DNA of 7,942 bases from Candidatus Zambryskibacteria bacterium CG11_big_fil_rev_8_21_14_0_20_42_18 (GTDB lineage Bacteria; Patescibacteriota; Minisyncoccia; Phycocordibacterales; Zambryskibacteraceae). The notes beneath the pieces were generated by a model that was not told the origin of the DNA, ran no database searches, and saw nothing but the letters and a program-made list of their open reading frames with translations. Location of the stretch: NCBI GenBank assembly GCA_002787855.1, contig PCVB01000028.1:19122-27063 (forward strand), read 5' to 3'. Positions 1-5,830 of the stretch are shown in pieces. The translations under genes were made by a program, and so were the position numbers. Within the stretch, counting starts at the first letter, position 1. Each line of letters begins with the position of its first letter.

Positions 1-679
1 GTGAGGTAGAAGTCCTTGAACCATGATGCCCAGCCTTCAAGACATCTGAATCAAGAATGACAGGATCTAAATTAAGTAAAACATTCTCTATATTTATAGG
101 TGAATCACCTGTAAGCATGAAGGATTTGTCTCCATAAACAAGTTTTGCCACTATTGAGGCCTTGTTTGTTTCCCAGTTTGAGACATCTTGTCCGACGATA
201 GGGAATAGTATCTGAAGTTTAACCCCATCGCCCAAATTTATAACCATCCCTCTACGCGCAAGTAGTCTCGAGATATTTTCATCATCAAGTCTTCTAGACA
301 GCTCGGCACTTAAAAGAGTTTCTGACTCAACCCCAGATTCGATAAAAGCGCCAATCTTGTAGCGACTTACTACTTCTGGCAAACCTCCGATATGATCTGC
401 GTCTGGGTGAGTGGCGAGAACTACATCAATACGTTTATCTGCGAAAGGAAGAACCCTTCCGAGTTCAGAGAGGACCCTCCTATTGCGACCCCCATCTATC
501 AAGATTCTGTTGTGTTGAGGTGAGTCTATGAAAATGGCATCACCCTGACCGATATTAAGGAAATAAACCCGAAGAGTATCCGTCGCCTCTTTCTGGTAGA
601 AAGAAATCCATACAAAAATATTGGAAAAAATAAGCAAAGCTACCAATGTCTCCCGCCACCAACTTTTAAGAAAATCCAT
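1..679 (-). CDS. ComEC-type metallo-beta-lactamase (MBL) domain protein, separate gene, C-terminus beyond window
   Basis: The frame starts at ATG 679 and stays open to the left edge; 226 codons are visible and the end is missing. Residues 9-27 form a hydrophobic helix, a single membrane anchor or signal anchor. The rest is a metallo-beta-lactamase fold of the kind found at the C-terminus of ComEC: NIGQGD at 42-47, the metal-binding HPDADH at 91-96, TGD at 190-192 and a GHHGS motif at 217-221. In ComEC this domain is thought to be the nuclease that degrades the non-imported DNA strand at the membrane. The metal ligands seen here are intact, so it is probably active. The channel domain is encoded separately at 1256-2782 on the same strand, with a plus-strand superoxide dismutase between them. 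The start is supported by a -10 element seven bases upstream and the anchor helix just after it. A free MBL hydrolase with another substrate is possible but less likely given the neighbour. Confidence 0.87.
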   Translation of the reverse strand, partial: MDFLKSWWRETLVALLIFSNIFVWISFYQKEATDTLRVYFLNIGQGDAIFIDSPQHNRILIDGGRNRRVLSELGRVLPFADKRIDVVLATHPDADHIGGLPEVVSRYKIGAFIESGVESETLLSAELSRRLDDENISRLLARRGMVINLGDGVKLQILFPIVGQDVSNWETNKASIVAKLVYGDKSFMLTGDSPINIENVLLNLDPVILDSDVLKAGHHGSRTSTS

Positions 680-685
680 GCTTAT

Positions 686-691
686 AGTATA
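686..691 (-). promoter_or_regulatory. -10 element for the MBL gene
   Basis: On the minus strand the hexamer is TATACT, one base from the TATAAT consensus. Its downstream edge lies about seven bases before ATG 679, so the predicted transcript starts on or next to the start codon with no leader. No good -35 is visible at 16-18 bp. It shares four bases with the opposite-strand -10 of the superoxide dismutase gene. Confidence 0.5.
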
Positions 692-693
692 AT
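688..693 (+). promoter_or_regulatory. -10 element for the superoxide dismutase gene
   Basis: A perfect TATAAT ends nine bases before ATG 703, predicting a transcription start near 700 and a leader of roughly 0-4 bases. The -35 position (about 665-670, TTTAAG) is poor. A GAGA at 697-700 could pass for a weak Shine-Dalgarno but would fall largely outside such a transcript. Confidence 0.55.
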
Positions 694-702
694 CTAGAGA
701 CG

Positions 703-1323
703 ATGACAAAATTATTTGAAGAAAAGAAGTTTAATATCCCCAAACTTGAAGGTATTAGTGAAAAAACGATAGGGGAGCACATTAAACTCTATAGTGGATA
801 TGTGAAAAATACGAATACCATCCTCACAAAGATTGATGAGTACGTCGTAGATAGCGAAAATAACGCATATGCATTGGGCGAGCTACAAAGAAGATTCGCC
901 TTCGAATTCGATGGGATGAGAAACCATGAATACTATTTCTCCCATCTTGAAAACGGACCAACTGTAATTACACAGGAATTTTCTGTGTATAAAGCCGTTG
1001 AAGAAGAATGGGGAGATTTTGATAAATGGCTCAATAGGTTTAAGGCAATCGCACTTACTCGCGGTATCGGCTGGGCCATACTTTATTATGATTCACACAC
1101 AAAAAGACTTGTGAACACTTGGGTTGATGAACATCATCTTGGACAATTAGTTGGCCTCTCCCCCCTTCTCGTACTTGATATGTGGGAACATGCCTATTTT
1201 ATCGACTACACTCCCGCGGAAAAAAAGAAGTATGTGGAAGCATTTTTTGCAAATCTTAACTGGCAGAATGTTGAGGAGAATTTCCTGTCTGCACAGGCAG
1301 TCTCGAACGCCACACAAAAATAA
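703..1323 (+). CDS. Superoxide dismutase, Fe/Mn family
   Basis: 206 residues, normal family length. It converts superoxide to oxygen and hydrogen peroxide, probably in the cytoplasm since no signal peptide is seen. The metal site can be followed: His26 (in EHIKLYSGYV) with Tyr33 as the gateway tyrosine, His75 in MRNHEYYF, and Asp159 and His163 in the signature LDMWEHAYFIDY (158-169). Trp124 in GIGWAILYYD is typical. The second-sphere position that is Gln in Mn enzymes appears to be His here (His144/145 in VDEHHLGQ), as in some Fe-type or cambialistic enzymes, so the metal cannot be named and no sodA/sodB symbol is given. The helix around the first ligand fits the canonical HxxxHHxxYV motif only with a one-residue shift. 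The gene diverges from the MBL gene by 23 bp, and its last 68 bp are antisense to the 3' end of comEC. No terminator follows the stop. Confidence 0.95.
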   Translation: MTKLFEEKKFNIPKLEGISEKTIGEHIKLYSGYVKNTNTILTKIDEYVVDSENNAYALGELQRRFAFEFDGMRNHEYYFSHLENGPTVITQEFSVYKAVEEEWGDFDKWLNRFKAIALTRGIGWAILYYDSHTKRLVNTWVDEHHLGQLVGLSPLLVLDMWEHAYFIDYTPAEKKKYVEAFFANLNWQNVEENFLSAQAVSNATQK

Positions 1324-2782
1324 ATATCGCCAGATAAACCAGAACGATTAGCCAAATAGAAACTAGCGGAACCTCAATAGAGGCAAAAGAAAGATTACCC
1401 AAAGTACTAGAAACCCCAAGAATCCAAGATAATAGTAGATATGCGATGTAAGAAAATGGTAGAGCTAAAACAGGGCTCAAGAGAGCAATAAGTGTGGCAA
1501 TAAAGCCCATAAGCATGGTGATGGGGATAATCAACAAGACCAAAATATTGGCCGGAAGCGAGACTAGAGAGAAATTTCCCATGGAATAAATAAGTAAGGG
1601 AAGAACTGTTACTTGAGTGGCAAGAGTGGTGGCGACCACCAACCTGAATCCCCATTTCTCTGGCACAATTTTTAGATATTTATCAACGATAGGTACGATA
1701 TAAATGAGCGCTAAGGTCGCCAGAAAAGAAAGCTGAAATGATGGGTCGAAAACTAAAACTTTTGGATTCTCGATAATCATAAGAAAGGCCGCCACGAGAA
1801 GAGCGCGAGAGGCCGAGTAGTTGCGTCCAAACATTTTTGCTACGATAACAGTAAGCACCATTATGGAGGCCCGCACTACTGTGGCCTCGGCTCCTGTCAT
1901 TAGAACGAACGCTAAGATAGCCAAAATAGATGCTCCAGCCGCCAGTCTCGGCACAGCTCGAACGCGAGCAAGCAGAAAAAGATTTTCAAACATCCTCCGT
2001 ATAAATTCTGCAATGATGGTGATGTTATAACCAGAAAGAACGACGATATGGATAATCCCCGCACGACGAAATTCTTCAAGAAGGTCTTTTGGCATCGCTT
2101 CTTTGCCAGAGACAATAAGTCCTGAAAGAAGGCTGGCGTATGGTTCAGCCAAAATCTCTTTTATTTTAGCCACAAAACTCTTTTTTATATTAAAGAGAAA
2201 ATGTTTTATCGGATTACCATTACCGCTAGAGAGAATCTCGACCTTTGTAAAACTTAGGGTGTAATAAATATCATCTTTCGACAAATATTTAGCATAATTA
2301 AAAGGTCGACCGCTGTCAGAGTCTTCTATAATACCGGGCTCTTGTAATTTGCCCTTTACATCTACTCTATCGCCATACTCTACGTGACTATATAAATCTG
2401 TATTTACTAAAACTTTTTCTCCGTTGTCCGCGAGTAAAACAAAACGAGTAGTGTTCTCTCTTTGTTCTGGCTCGGTCACCACTTGACCAACATTAGACGG
2501 GATAAGCGGTTCGTGAAAATCTTTGATCGAGTATCTTATAGCTCCAAGACCAAATGAAATAAGTACCAGAGATACAAATAAAATCTCTTTATTTATCTTT
2601 TTATTCCAAATTCTCTCAAAAATCACAATTATAATTCCGATAGTTATAAAAAATACCCCGATTATTTTAGGTATGGGCAGGAAAGAAGAAACCAAGATAC
2701 TGAATACAAATCCAGCAATGAAAACAAAAATACCCCTCGACTGTGCTCGGGGCAAACTATCAGTATTTGTTTCGTGGTCCAT
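1256..2782 (-). CDS. comEC: ComEC/Rec2-family DNA uptake channel (OB and Competence domains, no MBL domain)
   Basis: 508 residues. ComEC is the inner-membrane channel that passes single-stranded DNA into the cytoplasm. Two or three N-terminal membrane helices (about 18-56 and 66-82) are followed by an OB-like soluble part (about 98-185, DUF4131 type, with FNYAKYL at 161-167) and then the Competence domain from about residue 214. That domain has SGLIVSGKEAMP (220-231) and an SGYNIT motif (250-255) where most ComEC proteins have SGLHV, followed by many helices to about residue 491. The usual C-terminal MBL domain is absent and is encoded by the separate gene at 1-679. ATG 2782 lies inside rnhA (23-bp overlap); no other ATG is in frame before the Competence domain, and no Shine-Dalgarno is visible, suggesting translational coupling. 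Codons 10-21 contain a terminator-like palindrome and T-rich run. The last 22 codons are antisense to the superoxide dismutase gene. Confidence 0.93.
   Translation of the reverse strand: MDHETNTDSLPRAQSRGIFVFIAGFVFSILVSSFLPIPKIIGVFFITIGIIIVIFERIWNKKINKEILFVSLVLISFGLGAIRYSIKDFHEPLIPSNVGQVVTEPEQRENTTRFVLLADNGEKVLVNTDLYSHVEYGDRVDVKGKLQEPGIIEDSDSGRPFNYAKYLSKDDIYYTLSFTKVEILSSGNGNPIKHFLFNIKKSFVAKIKEILAEPYASLLSGLIVSGKEAMPKDLLEEFRRAGIIHIVVLSGYNITIIAEFIRRMFENLFLLARVRAVPRLAAGASILAILAFVLMTGAEATVVRASIMVLTVIVAKMFGRNYSASRALLVAAFLMIIENPKVLVFDPSFQLSFLATLALIYIVPIVDKYLKIVPEKWGFRLVVATTLATQVTVLPLLIYSMGNFSLVSLPANILVLLIIPITMLMGFIATLIALLSPVLALPFSYIAYLLLSWILGVSSTLGNLSFASIEVPLVSIWLIVLVYLAIFIFVWRSRLPVQTGNSPQHSAS
2721..2752 (-). 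terminator. Terminator-like hairpin plus T-tract after rnhA, inside the 5' end of comEC
   Basis: Ten bases after the rnhA stop codon the minus strand reads CCCCGAGCACAGTCGAGGGG and then TATTTTTGTTTT. The palindrome can fold as CCCCGA against TCG(A)GGGG with one bulged A and a six-base loop, and the T-rich tract follows at once. This is the layout of a Rho-independent terminator, but it lies within codons 10-21 of comEC, so it would act as an attenuator rather than a full stop. Folding was done by eye with no energy computed. Confidence 0.45.
2733..2752. repeat. Short GC-rich palindrome, possible dispersed repeat
   Basis: An imperfect 20-bp palindrome (CCCC at one end, GGGG at the other, CGA/TCG inside) is markedly more GC-rich than its surroundings. 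It encodes residues 11-17 of ComEC (PRAQSRG), which look foreign in front of the first membrane helix. It resembles the small GAGC...GTCGAG palindromes scattered through many environmental bacterial genomes. Only one copy is present here, so the repeat status is an inference. Confidence 0.4.
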
Positions 2783-3218
2783 TGTAAAGATTCGGAATCA
2801 AACCGTCTGCGAAGGTTGTAGCGATCTCGTCTGCGCGTTCATTTAAAGGTACACCGGTATGCCCGGCCACATATTTCCATTCGATATTCTTACCTTGTGT
2901 GACTTCAAGTAGTTTCTGCCATAGATCTTGGTTAAGAACCGGTTTGCGGTTAGCTGTCCTCCAGCCTTTCTTTTGCCACCCCTCTATCCACTGTGTCATG
3001 CCCTTCATAACGTATTCTGAATCTGTGTTAAGAGTAATAACATTATCTGGCACATATTCTAGAGATTTGATTGCTGCCATTAACTCCATTCTATTATTGG
3101 TAGTATGCGGGTCTCCTCCACCAAGCTCTCTCACCTCATCATCGCTAAGGATTATTGCCCCCCAACCCCCCGGACCAGGATTTCCCCTAGACGACCCGTC
3201 TGTATAAATAGTAATCAT
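2760..3218 (-). CDS. rnhA: Ribonuclease HI
   Basis: 152 residues, close to the roughly 155 of the E. coli enzyme. It cuts the RNA strand of RNA-DNA hybrids (R-loops, primers). The catalytic carboxylates are visible: Asp7 in YTDGS, Glu45 in NNRMEL, Asp66 in NTDSEYV and Asp130 in NERADE, with the helper His120 in AGHTG. The basic handle region of bacterial RNase HI is present as KKGWRTANRKPV (83-94). The ATG overlaps the recJ stop as ATGA, and the last 23 bases contain the start of comEC, so the gene is the middle of a translationally coupled operon. The nearest Shine-Dalgarno-like sequence (AGGA) sits only two bases before the ATG and is poorly placed. Confidence 0.97.
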   Translation of the reverse strand: MITIYTDGSSRGNPGPGGWGAIILSDDEVRELGGGDPHTTNNRMELMAAIKSLEYVPDNVITLNTDSEYVMKGMTQWIEGWQKKGWRTANRKPVLNQDLWQKLLEVTQGKNIEWKYVAGHTGVPLNERADEIATTFADGLIPNLYNGPRNKY

Positions 3219-4876
3219 GTTCCTATAATATCAACAATTCGGAGGCGGAGTTCGGGGCGATTTCGAAAGTAGGATTTTTCTATATTGGCTAGGAGATTAA
3301 TATTTGTCCCTGGAGTCAGGGCAATATCGTAATCTTCTGGAGTAGAGAAGAAGGAAATTGCTTTCACAGAACTAGAACGAGATGAGTTTTCATTGCCAGA
3401 GAAAATTATTTCTAAGTGATTGGCTTCTTTACCAAAAGTTTTTACTGATTTTATTTCTGCTTTTGAGATTTTGAATACCGGTTTTTTGTTACCCATACCA
3501 AACGGGGCAAATTGGGAAACGGTGTTCCACAGATTTTCTCCAATATCAGAAATGTTGACAGCCAAACCACTCTCTTTCTCCATTTCAGCTACGGAGTTTT
3601 CAAGTGAGAGAAAAGCTTTGGAAAGATTTTCTTCAAGAGTAGAAAGATTTTCTAGTGTGAAAGAGAACCCTCCTGCTCCGGTATGGCCACCAAACTCTAT
3701 AAAAGATTCACTCATAGCATTCATCAGAGCAAACAAGTCACACCCATTATATGAACGGCAGGAGCCCTTAAGTACCCCATTTCCATCACGCCCCCAGACA
3801 AAAGCGGGGCGTTTGTATTCTTCAACAATGGCCGTGGCCACTAAGCCCATAAGACTTGGTTGCCAGTCTGGATTTCCAATGACAATAACTTCAGGAATCT
3901 CTTCTCGAGCTGACAGATGAGATTTCGCATCCTTTACCAGACTTGCCACCACACCTTTACGTTTATTATTTATTTGCTCTAGATGAAACGATAATTTTTC
4001 TGCCTCAAGCGGGTCGGTCGTTATCAGAAGTTTGAAGGCATCCTCTGGCACCCCCATTCTTGATGCCGCATTGATACGAGGGGTAATCATAAAGACAACA
4101 TCATCTTCAGAAATATTTCTCTGGTCCATATTGAGTCGTTTGAAAAGTGCCGCGAGACCAAGTCTCGGAGACTTGCGTAATACATCTAGACCGAAACGCA
4201 CCAGCACTCTATTTTCATCAAGAAGGGGCACCATATCCGAGAGGGTGGCAATGGCGACCATATCTAGAGACCACTTCTCCATACCTGGCTTTACTCCGAA
4301 AGATTCTTTATTCACAATCGCCTGCACCAACTTAAACACTACCCCAGAACCACAAAGCCCCTTAAAGGGATAGGTGGAATCTGTCCTATTTTGATTAACG
4401 ACAGCAAAGGCTCTAGGTAAAGTATCTTTTGGCTTATGATGATCGGTGATGATGACATCAATGCCATATTTATTGGCAACATCCACTTCCTCTATATCGG
4501 CGATACCGCAATCAATAGTGATAATAAGTTTAGCGCCCCTTTTATAACACTCCTTTACCGCCCCTGTATTGAGTCCAAAGCCTTCATTGTGTCGATGGGG
4601 GATATAAAAAGAAATATTTTCATATTTTATCCGTCGGAAAAAATCAGAGAGAACAACCGCACCCGGTATACCGTCAGCATCGTAGTCAGAGAAAACTACT
4701 ATATGCTCATTTTCTTCAATCGCCTTAATCACCCGATCACGAGCCTTCTCCATATCAGGCATAAGCAAGGGGTCATGGAGTTTTCGATAATCGGGGCTCA
4801 AAAAATCTTCTTGATCTTTTGACTCTATGCCTCGTTCTTTAAGTAAGGCTTCGAATAGTTCAGGAAAATGCTGCAT
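3215..4876 (-). CDS. recJ: Single-stranded-DNA-specific exonuclease RecJ
   Basis: 553 residues, near the usual 560-580. RecJ degrades single-stranded DNA 5' to 3' in recombination and mismatch repair. The DHH phosphoesterase motifs are in order: DYDADG at 64-69, IPHRHNEGFG at 92-101, DCG at 122-124, DHH at 145-147, and Asp214 in TLSDMVPLLDENR. RINAASRMG at 267-275 follows, then a DHHA1 domain with GGHTGAGGF at 396-404, and a C-terminal OB domain opening with PFGMGNKKP (458-466). At 338-346 the usual W-H-x-G-V-x-G is WQPSLMGLV, with Gln for the common His; this is probably tolerated. It is the first gene of the recJ-rnhA-comEC operon, shares a 34-bp divergent gap with the lamin-tail gene, and has an extended -10 that puts the transcript start at its ATG. 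Confidence 0.97.
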   Translation of the reverse strand: MQHFPELFEALLKERGIESKDQEDFLSPDYRKLHDPLLMPDMEKARDRVIKAIEENEHIVVFSDYDADGIPGAVVLSDFFRRIKYENISFYIPHRHNEGFGLNTGAVKECYKRGAKLIITIDCGIADIEEVDVANKYGIDVIITDHHKPKDTLPRAFAVVNQNRTDSTYPFKGLCGSGVVFKLVQAIVNKESFGVKPGMEKWSLDMVAIATLSDMVPLLDENRVLVRFGLDVLRKSPRLGLAALFKRLNMDQRNISEDDVVFMITPRINAASRMGVPEDAFKLLITTDPLEAEKLSFHLEQINNKRKGVVASLVKDAKSHLSAREEIPEVIVIGNPDWQPSLMGLVATAIVEEYKRPAFVWGRDGNGVLKGSCRSYNGCDLFALMNAMSESFIEFGGHTGAGGFSFTLENLSTLEENLSKAFLSLENSVAEMEKESGLAVNISDIGENLWNTVSQFAPFGMGNKKPVFKISKAEIKSVKTFGKEANHLEIIFSGNENSSRSSSVKAISFFSTPEDYDIALTPGTNINLLANIEKSYFRNRPELRLRIVDIIGT

Positions 4877-4904
4877 TGGCTTATTCTAGCACGCGTATTA
4901 AGAT
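4876..4904 (+). promoter_or_regulatory. Sigma-70-like promoter of the lamin-tail/HIT operon
   Basis: A -35-like TTGGCT (4876-4881, four of six consensus bases) and a -10-like TAAGAT (4899-4904) are separated by exactly 17 bp. The predicted start is at about 4911, the A of the ATG, so this transcript also appears leaderless. TATTAA at 4896-4901 is an alternative -10. Confidence 0.45.
4883..4891 (-). promoter_or_regulatory. Extended -10 promoter of the recJ-rnhA-comEC operon
   Basis: The minus strand reads TGCTAGAAT, an extended -10 of the TGnTANAAT form, which can work without a strong -35; none is visible. Its end is six bases before ATG 4876, so the predicted transcription start coincides with the A of the start codon and the operon mRNA would be leaderless. 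Confidence 0.55.
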
Positions 4905-4910
4905 AGGTTT

Positions 4911-5828
4911 ATGCAAAGAGGCAACGGCAATATTGAGGGCATAGCTATCCTGGCTGTTCTTTTGGTTATCTTAGTCATCGCCCCAAAGGGAACACCGGAC
5001 TCTAATACTAGCTCTTCTTTTTCATCTTCAAAACAAACAAGCTCCGATATAGAAAGTACCGAGACACTCAATTCATCGTATACACGCGCTATATCTTTGG
5101 GCGCCGGAAATGCCTCTCGTTCTTATCAAGCTTATGAGGAATACATTACGATAAGTAACAGCGGTAGAGAGCCCATCACCATCACCAATTGGTATCTAAA
5201 AAATGCCAAAGATGAACGTCCATACAACTTGGGTGGAGATCTACGATACTTCCCCGCAGATATAGCTTTCATCGGCAAGGGCACGCTATTCATTTCTCCT
5301 GAAAATAATAATGTTCTTCAGGACATTGTGCTCCAAGCTGGTGAGAAGGCCATTGTCACCACAGGCGTTGTCGGCTCTCAGTCACCATATAAAATTGTCA
5401 ACTTCAAAGAAAATATTTGTAGTGGCTATCTTGGAGATATGCCGGAATACAAATTGACACCGGCCCTTACGCGCAGGTGTCCCAACCCAGAAGACGAACC
5501 CGGGGTAAATTATCTTGATATAGAGTGTCGAAAGTTTATAGACAGAATGTCGTCCTGTCGTACTCCCGAGTTTGATACTAGAGATTCAGATGGAGAAATT
5601 TGCTATGGGTGCGTTGATGGGAAACTCCTTTCAAGCGCTTGCACTACCTTTATAAAAAATCATTTTAATTACAATTCCTGTATCGCTAATCATAAAAATG
5701 ATCCGAAGTTTTCTGGTAAAACATGGAGAATCTTTCTTGGTCATGGGTGGGAAATGTGGGCCACGGAATATGAAACAATAAAACTTTTTGACCAGTTTGG
5801 TAAACTAGTAAAATCTCGCAGTTATTGA
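4911..5828 (+). CDS. Membrane-anchored lamin-tail-domain (LTD)-like protein with Cys-rich segment
   Basis: 305 residues, function unknown. A single hydrophobic helix at 10-24 follows a short N-terminus, then a Ser/Thr-rich linker (about 30-58) that looks like an extracellular stalk. From about 58 to 165 the beta-rich sequence resembles lamin-tail domains: EEYITISNSGREPITITNWYL (76-96) is the typical first strands, with GGDLRYFP, GKGTLFISP and LQAGEKAIVTTG following. A segment with eight cysteines (170, 190, 206, 216, 231, 234, 244, 257) comes next. The ending WATEYETIKLFDQFGKLV (283-300) again looks like the closing strands of an LTD fold, so the Cys-rich part may be an insert held by disulfides outside the membrane. 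The LTD assignment rests on pattern recognition only. It starts leaderless from a divergent promoter shared with recJ and is followed two bases later by the HIT gene. Confidence 0.8.
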   Translation: MQRGNGNIEGIAILAVLLVILVIAPKGTPDSNTSSSFSSSKQTSSDIESTETLNSSYTRAISLGAGNASRSYQAYEEYITISNSGREPITITNWYLKNAKDERPYNLGGDLRYFPADIAFIGKGTLFISPENNNVLQDIVLQAGEKAIVTTGVVGSQSPYKIVNFKENICSGYLGDMPEYKLTPALTRRCPNPEDEPGVNYLDIECRKFIDRMSSCRTPEFDTRDSDGEICYGCVDGKLLSSACTTFIKNHFNYNSCIANHKNDPKFSGKTWRIFLGHGWEMWATEYETIKLFDQFGKLVKSRSY

Positions 5829-5830
5829 TT

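Noticed and set aside
1284..1297. Hairpin CCTGT-CTGC-ACAGG near the end of sod as a terminator
   Set aside because: The stem is only five pairs, lies inside both coding sequences and has no T-tract after it.
2523..2846. 107-codon open frame on the plus strand opposite the start of comEC and the end of rnhA
   Set aside because: It is antisense to two recognised genes, and its hydrophobic stretch is a mirror of the ComEC membrane helices.
3420..3920. 166-codon open frame on the plus strand opposite recJ
   Set aside because: It lies wholly antisense to the well-conserved DHHA1 and OB part of RecJ and its translation has no domain-like character.
4032..4822. Several plus-strand frames of 62-128 codons opposite the 5' half of recJ
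   Set aside because: RecJ motifs run unbroken on the other strand, and these frames lack promoters, ribosome sites or recognisable sequence.
5825..5827. TTG as the start of the HIT gene
   Set aside because: An ATG two codons later gives a typical N-terminus and the tidy two-base spacing; TTG is kept only as an alternative.
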